Of a stretch of DNA of 64,000 nt, positions 62,347-64,000 are shown in pieces (position 1 is the first letter of the stretch; every line of letters begins with the position of its first letter). The notes under the pieces were generated by a model. That model saw nothing but the letters and a program-made list of their open reading frames with translations. It did not search any database and was not told the origin of the DNA. Origin of the DNA: Endozoicomonas sp031844845 (GTDB taxonomy: Bacteria; Pseudomonadota; Gammaproteobacteria; Pseudomonadales; Endozoicomonadaceae); the NCBI RefSeq assembly GCF_031844845.1, contig NZ_JAVRMB020000305.1, positions 1 to 64,000 on the forward strand. The letters run 5' to 3'. The position numbers and the translations under genes were made by a program.

Positions 62347-62887
62347 GGGGCTGTTTCTCTGGGAGATGCTCTTTAACGAGCGCTATAAAAAGCCTTGGTT
62401 CCACTGAGAGACGAAGGTGATTCCCGTTGATCTGTAAAATCATCCGGTTACTGGTGCCGGGTACAATCGGTGCCAGCGCCGACGTAATGGCTGACTCATA
62501 ATTGGCAAACTCGGCGAAAATGGCGATAAATCGTGTTGCCCTGTCCAATTGCCAGGTCAGCTGGCTTCCCGTATCCGGCCAGACAGTGGGCAGCCGGTGT
62601 TTTTTTATCAGCGAACTCTGCAGGGTTGCCGAATCCTGCAGGTAGATATCCAGAAAATCAGCATTGGCAAAAAGTTCGGTACTTTGCAGTTCGTACATCC
62701 GCAACTGCAAAGGTGCCGCGTCGGCCCCGCCGCCCTGAAGAGTAGTGCTATTGATATCGGAACCACTATTGATTTCACTGCCGGCGATAATCGTCAGTGA
62801 TAATAGCGTTTCAGGCTCTGGCTGAACCTCACTGCGGGAGCAGCCGGTTAACACCATGATCAGCAGGATAAGGATGGAAATATTCAT
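62330..62887 (-). CDS. tssJ: TssJ, outer-membrane lipoprotein of type VI secretion
   Basis: A 185-residue lipoprotein. The signal peptide MNISILILLIMVLTGC ends in a lipobox LTGC, so Cys16 would be lipidated. The mature part has the TssJ pattern: LLSLTIIAGSEINSGSDINS, APLQLRMYELQSTELFANAD, FLDIYLQDSATL. TssJ holds the complex to the outer membrane and contacts TssM. It overlaps tssK. Confidence 0.93.
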   Translation of the reverse strand: MNISILILLIMVLTGCSRSEVQPEPETLLSLTIIAGSEINSGSDINSTTLQGGGADAAPLQLRMYELQSTELFANADFLDIYLQDSATLQSSLIKKHRLPTVWPDTGSQLTWQLDRATRFIAIFAEFANYESAITSALAPIVPGTSNRMILQINGNHLRLSVEPRLFIALVKEHLPEKQPHGSQL

Positions 62888-62898
62888 AAGGTCACTGT

Positions 62899-63975
62899 CT
62901 ACCGGTTCAACACATTACTCAGTCGTTGCAGAAAAAGCTCACGATAGTGTTTCCCATGCATAAGGCAGCGATAGAAACTCTGATAGTGCTGCCAGAAATC
63001 CGGGCTGGATGTTCGGGACGAACCCGATGGCCCCGGGGGCTGTTGAGCTTGATCCACCGGACTTAACAGCTGTTCGAGATTATCCGGCGAAAAGTCGGCC
63101 AGCATTAATTCCAGAGCCTCCAGTATGGCATCAATAACCGCCTGCTGGTTCAGAAGATCCGCTGGTCGCCATGCTTCAACCTGAGATAGTTCACTCTGGT
63201 GGTCCGGATCCGGGGAGACTGGTTCGCTCACAGGGCCGCTGGTGACTGCACGTTCTTTCGCCGGTGGCACCGGTGATAACCTGAGATTCCGGCTTATGCT
63301 CCAGTCATCCTCTTCATCTTCATTGGCTCTGGCCAATACATCAATCAGTGGGGTTGCCTGATAGGTGGCAGTGTCAGAAATCTCAACGGTAAAATTAGCA
63401 AACAGAGCCTCAGCCTGCTGCTTCGGTTCATCCTGAGAGGCAGCAGATACCGTAAAAACCTGCTGCTGAATTTCATGTTGCAGAAACGGATCGTCCAGAT
63501 GCTCTGTCGCAGGAGCACCTTCAAGAGGTAAAGAGCCTTCAGCAGATAAAGAGCCTTCAGCAGATAAAGAGCCAACTGACGGTATCGGACAATACTCCTC
63601 CGGCTCTGTTTCTCCGGTGCCTTCCTGAGCTGGCAGGGTCGCCACGGGTTTCTCCTGCCACGGCGAGAAGTCGCAGGCCATCAGGCAGTAATCACCACAG
63701 TAAATCATATCCCCATCACTCAACAGATGACGTTTACCCTGCTGTGGAGGCATAACGGTCGTATTGACCCTCAGCTCTCTGGACGACAGGTTTTCCAAAT
63801 ACCATTGCTCATCCTCCTGATAGATACGGGCATGGCGTTCATCAATATTGCCTTTCTGATCCGGCAGAAGTATCTGGCAACCGCGACCCAAACCTAACAG
63901 TGCTTCCGTATCGATATCATAACGAAGTGAGGTGACCTGTTCCCCTGAAGGAATACTGAGAATCAGAATTTGCAT
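62899..63975 (-). CDS. FHA-domain protein of type VI secretion (TagH/Fha)
   Basis: A 358-residue protein. Residues about 1-105 are an FHA domain (LGLGRGCQILLPDQKGNIDE, RHARIYQEDEQWYLENLSSR, ELRVNTTVMPPQQGKRHLLS), which binds phosphothreonine. The middle is acidic and low in order and carries a threefold GSL-S/P repeat. The C-terminus (about 270-358) is helical, with FWQHYQSFYRCLMHGKHYRE, like other Fha proteins. Fha is part of the PpkA/PppA phosphorylation switch in some systems; neither is in the window, but the locus continues beyond the edge. It is the first visible gene of the operon fha, tssJ, tssK, tssL, tssM. Confidence 0.9.
   Translation of the reverse strand: MQILILSIPSGEQVTSLRYDIDTEALLGLGRGCQILLPDQKGNIDERHARIYQEDEQWYLENLSSRELRVNTTVMPPQQGKRHLLSDGDMIYCGDYCLMACDFSPWQEKPVATLPAQEGTGETEPEEYCPIPSVGSLSAEGSLSAEGSLPLEGAPATEHLDDPFLQHEIQQQVFTVSAASQDEPKQQAEALFANFTVEISDTATYQATPLIDVLARANEDEEDDWSISRNLRLSPVPPAKERAVTSGPVSEPVSPDPDHQSELSQVEAWRPADLLNQQAVIDAILEALELMLADFSPDNLEQLLSPVDQAQQPPGPSGSSRTSSPDFWQHYQSFYRCLMHGKHYRELFLQRLSNVLNR
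63520..63573 (-). repeat. 18-bp tandem repeat, three copies, inside the Fha gene
   Basis: TTCAGCAGATAAAGAGCC is present twice perfectly (63538-63573), and once more with mismatches (63520-63537). It encodes GSLSAE, GSLSAE and GSLPLE in the disordered linker after the FHA domain. Unit length is a multiple of three, so copy-number change would keep the frame. Confidence 0.85.
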
Positions 63976-64000
63976 AAGCTATCTGACCTGGGTTATTTGT

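Noticed and set aside
1..64000. rRNA or tRNA genes
   Set aside because: Intergenic stretches were read for conserved rRNA segments and for the T-loop GTTCRANTC with acceptor stems; none was convincing.

Overview
The window looks like a chromosomal segment of a marine, host-associated gammaproteobacterium of the Oceanospirillales/Pseudomonadales type. Two gene blocks follow Pseudomonas order as I remember it from P. aeruginosa: gap, mfd, csiV, nagZ, psrA, lexA, sulA, two small genes, topA, fadA, fadB, usp, uup (about 25-50 kb), and gpsA, DUF4389, sixA, fabA, fabB (52.3-56.6 kb). A eukaryote-like secreted pepsin, a type VI secretion locus and many palindromic repeats would fit Endozoicomonas or a relative, but that genus assignment is inference. 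No rRNA, tRNA or CRISPR array was seen.

Layout. 1-1.6 kb: two transposase remnants. 1.7-5.9 kb: yqhA, the pepsin-like protease, uspE, a structured noncoding region, an HU gene and an XRE regulator. 6.1-12 kb: a concentrative nucleoside transporter, then acyl-CoA/valine catabolic genes (3-hydroxyisobutyrate dehydrogenase, enoyl-CoA hydratase, acyl-CoA dehydrogenase, thiolase). 12.4-14 kb: a regulated operon of two half-permeases and a MarR regulator. 15.1-19.8 kb: fabV and fabY, with a GlxA-like regulator divergent from fabY. 21.8-24.9 kb: feoABC behind a Fur-like promoter. 25-31 kb: gap, mfd, csiV. 31.2-33.2 kb: a three-protein partner-switching module (response-regulator phosphatase, STAS antagonist, anti-sigma kinase). 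33.2-35.5 kb: an MscS pseudogene beside an intact mscS. 35.6-39.9 kb: nagZ, an L,D-transpeptidase, psrA, lexA, sulA. 40.4-51.5 kb: topA, fadAB, a universal stress gene, uup and an MFS transporter. 52.3-56.6 kb: sixA, a DUF4389 gene, gpsA, fabA, fabB. 56.7-64 kb: type VI secretion genes fha, tssJ, tssK, tssL, tssM; the locus continues past the right edge.

Fatty-acid metabolism is a theme. fabY, fabV, fabA and fabB cover initiation, enoyl reduction and unsaturated fatty-acid synthesis, while fadB, fadA and PsrA cover degradation and its control. The regulatory sites best supported by sequence are two LexA boxes upstream of lexA, a PsrA-like box upstream of psrA, a Fur-like site on the feo promoter, a 19-bp palindrome behind a strong sigma70 promoter for the half-permease operon, and a 21-bp-period direct repeat between fabY and its divergent regulator.

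Intergenic DNA is rich in repeats: a MITE-like family whose end lies at or within 10 bp of stop codons of minus-strand genes, fold-back palindromes of the CCACGGAGACACAAAG type, and modular TTGTCGCAAAA / GCGAAGGCGG palindromes that nest inside one another. The most unusual single gene is the pepsin homologue, which keeps the catalytic aspartates, the flap tyrosine, cysteines matching all three pepsin disulfides, and a signal peptide.
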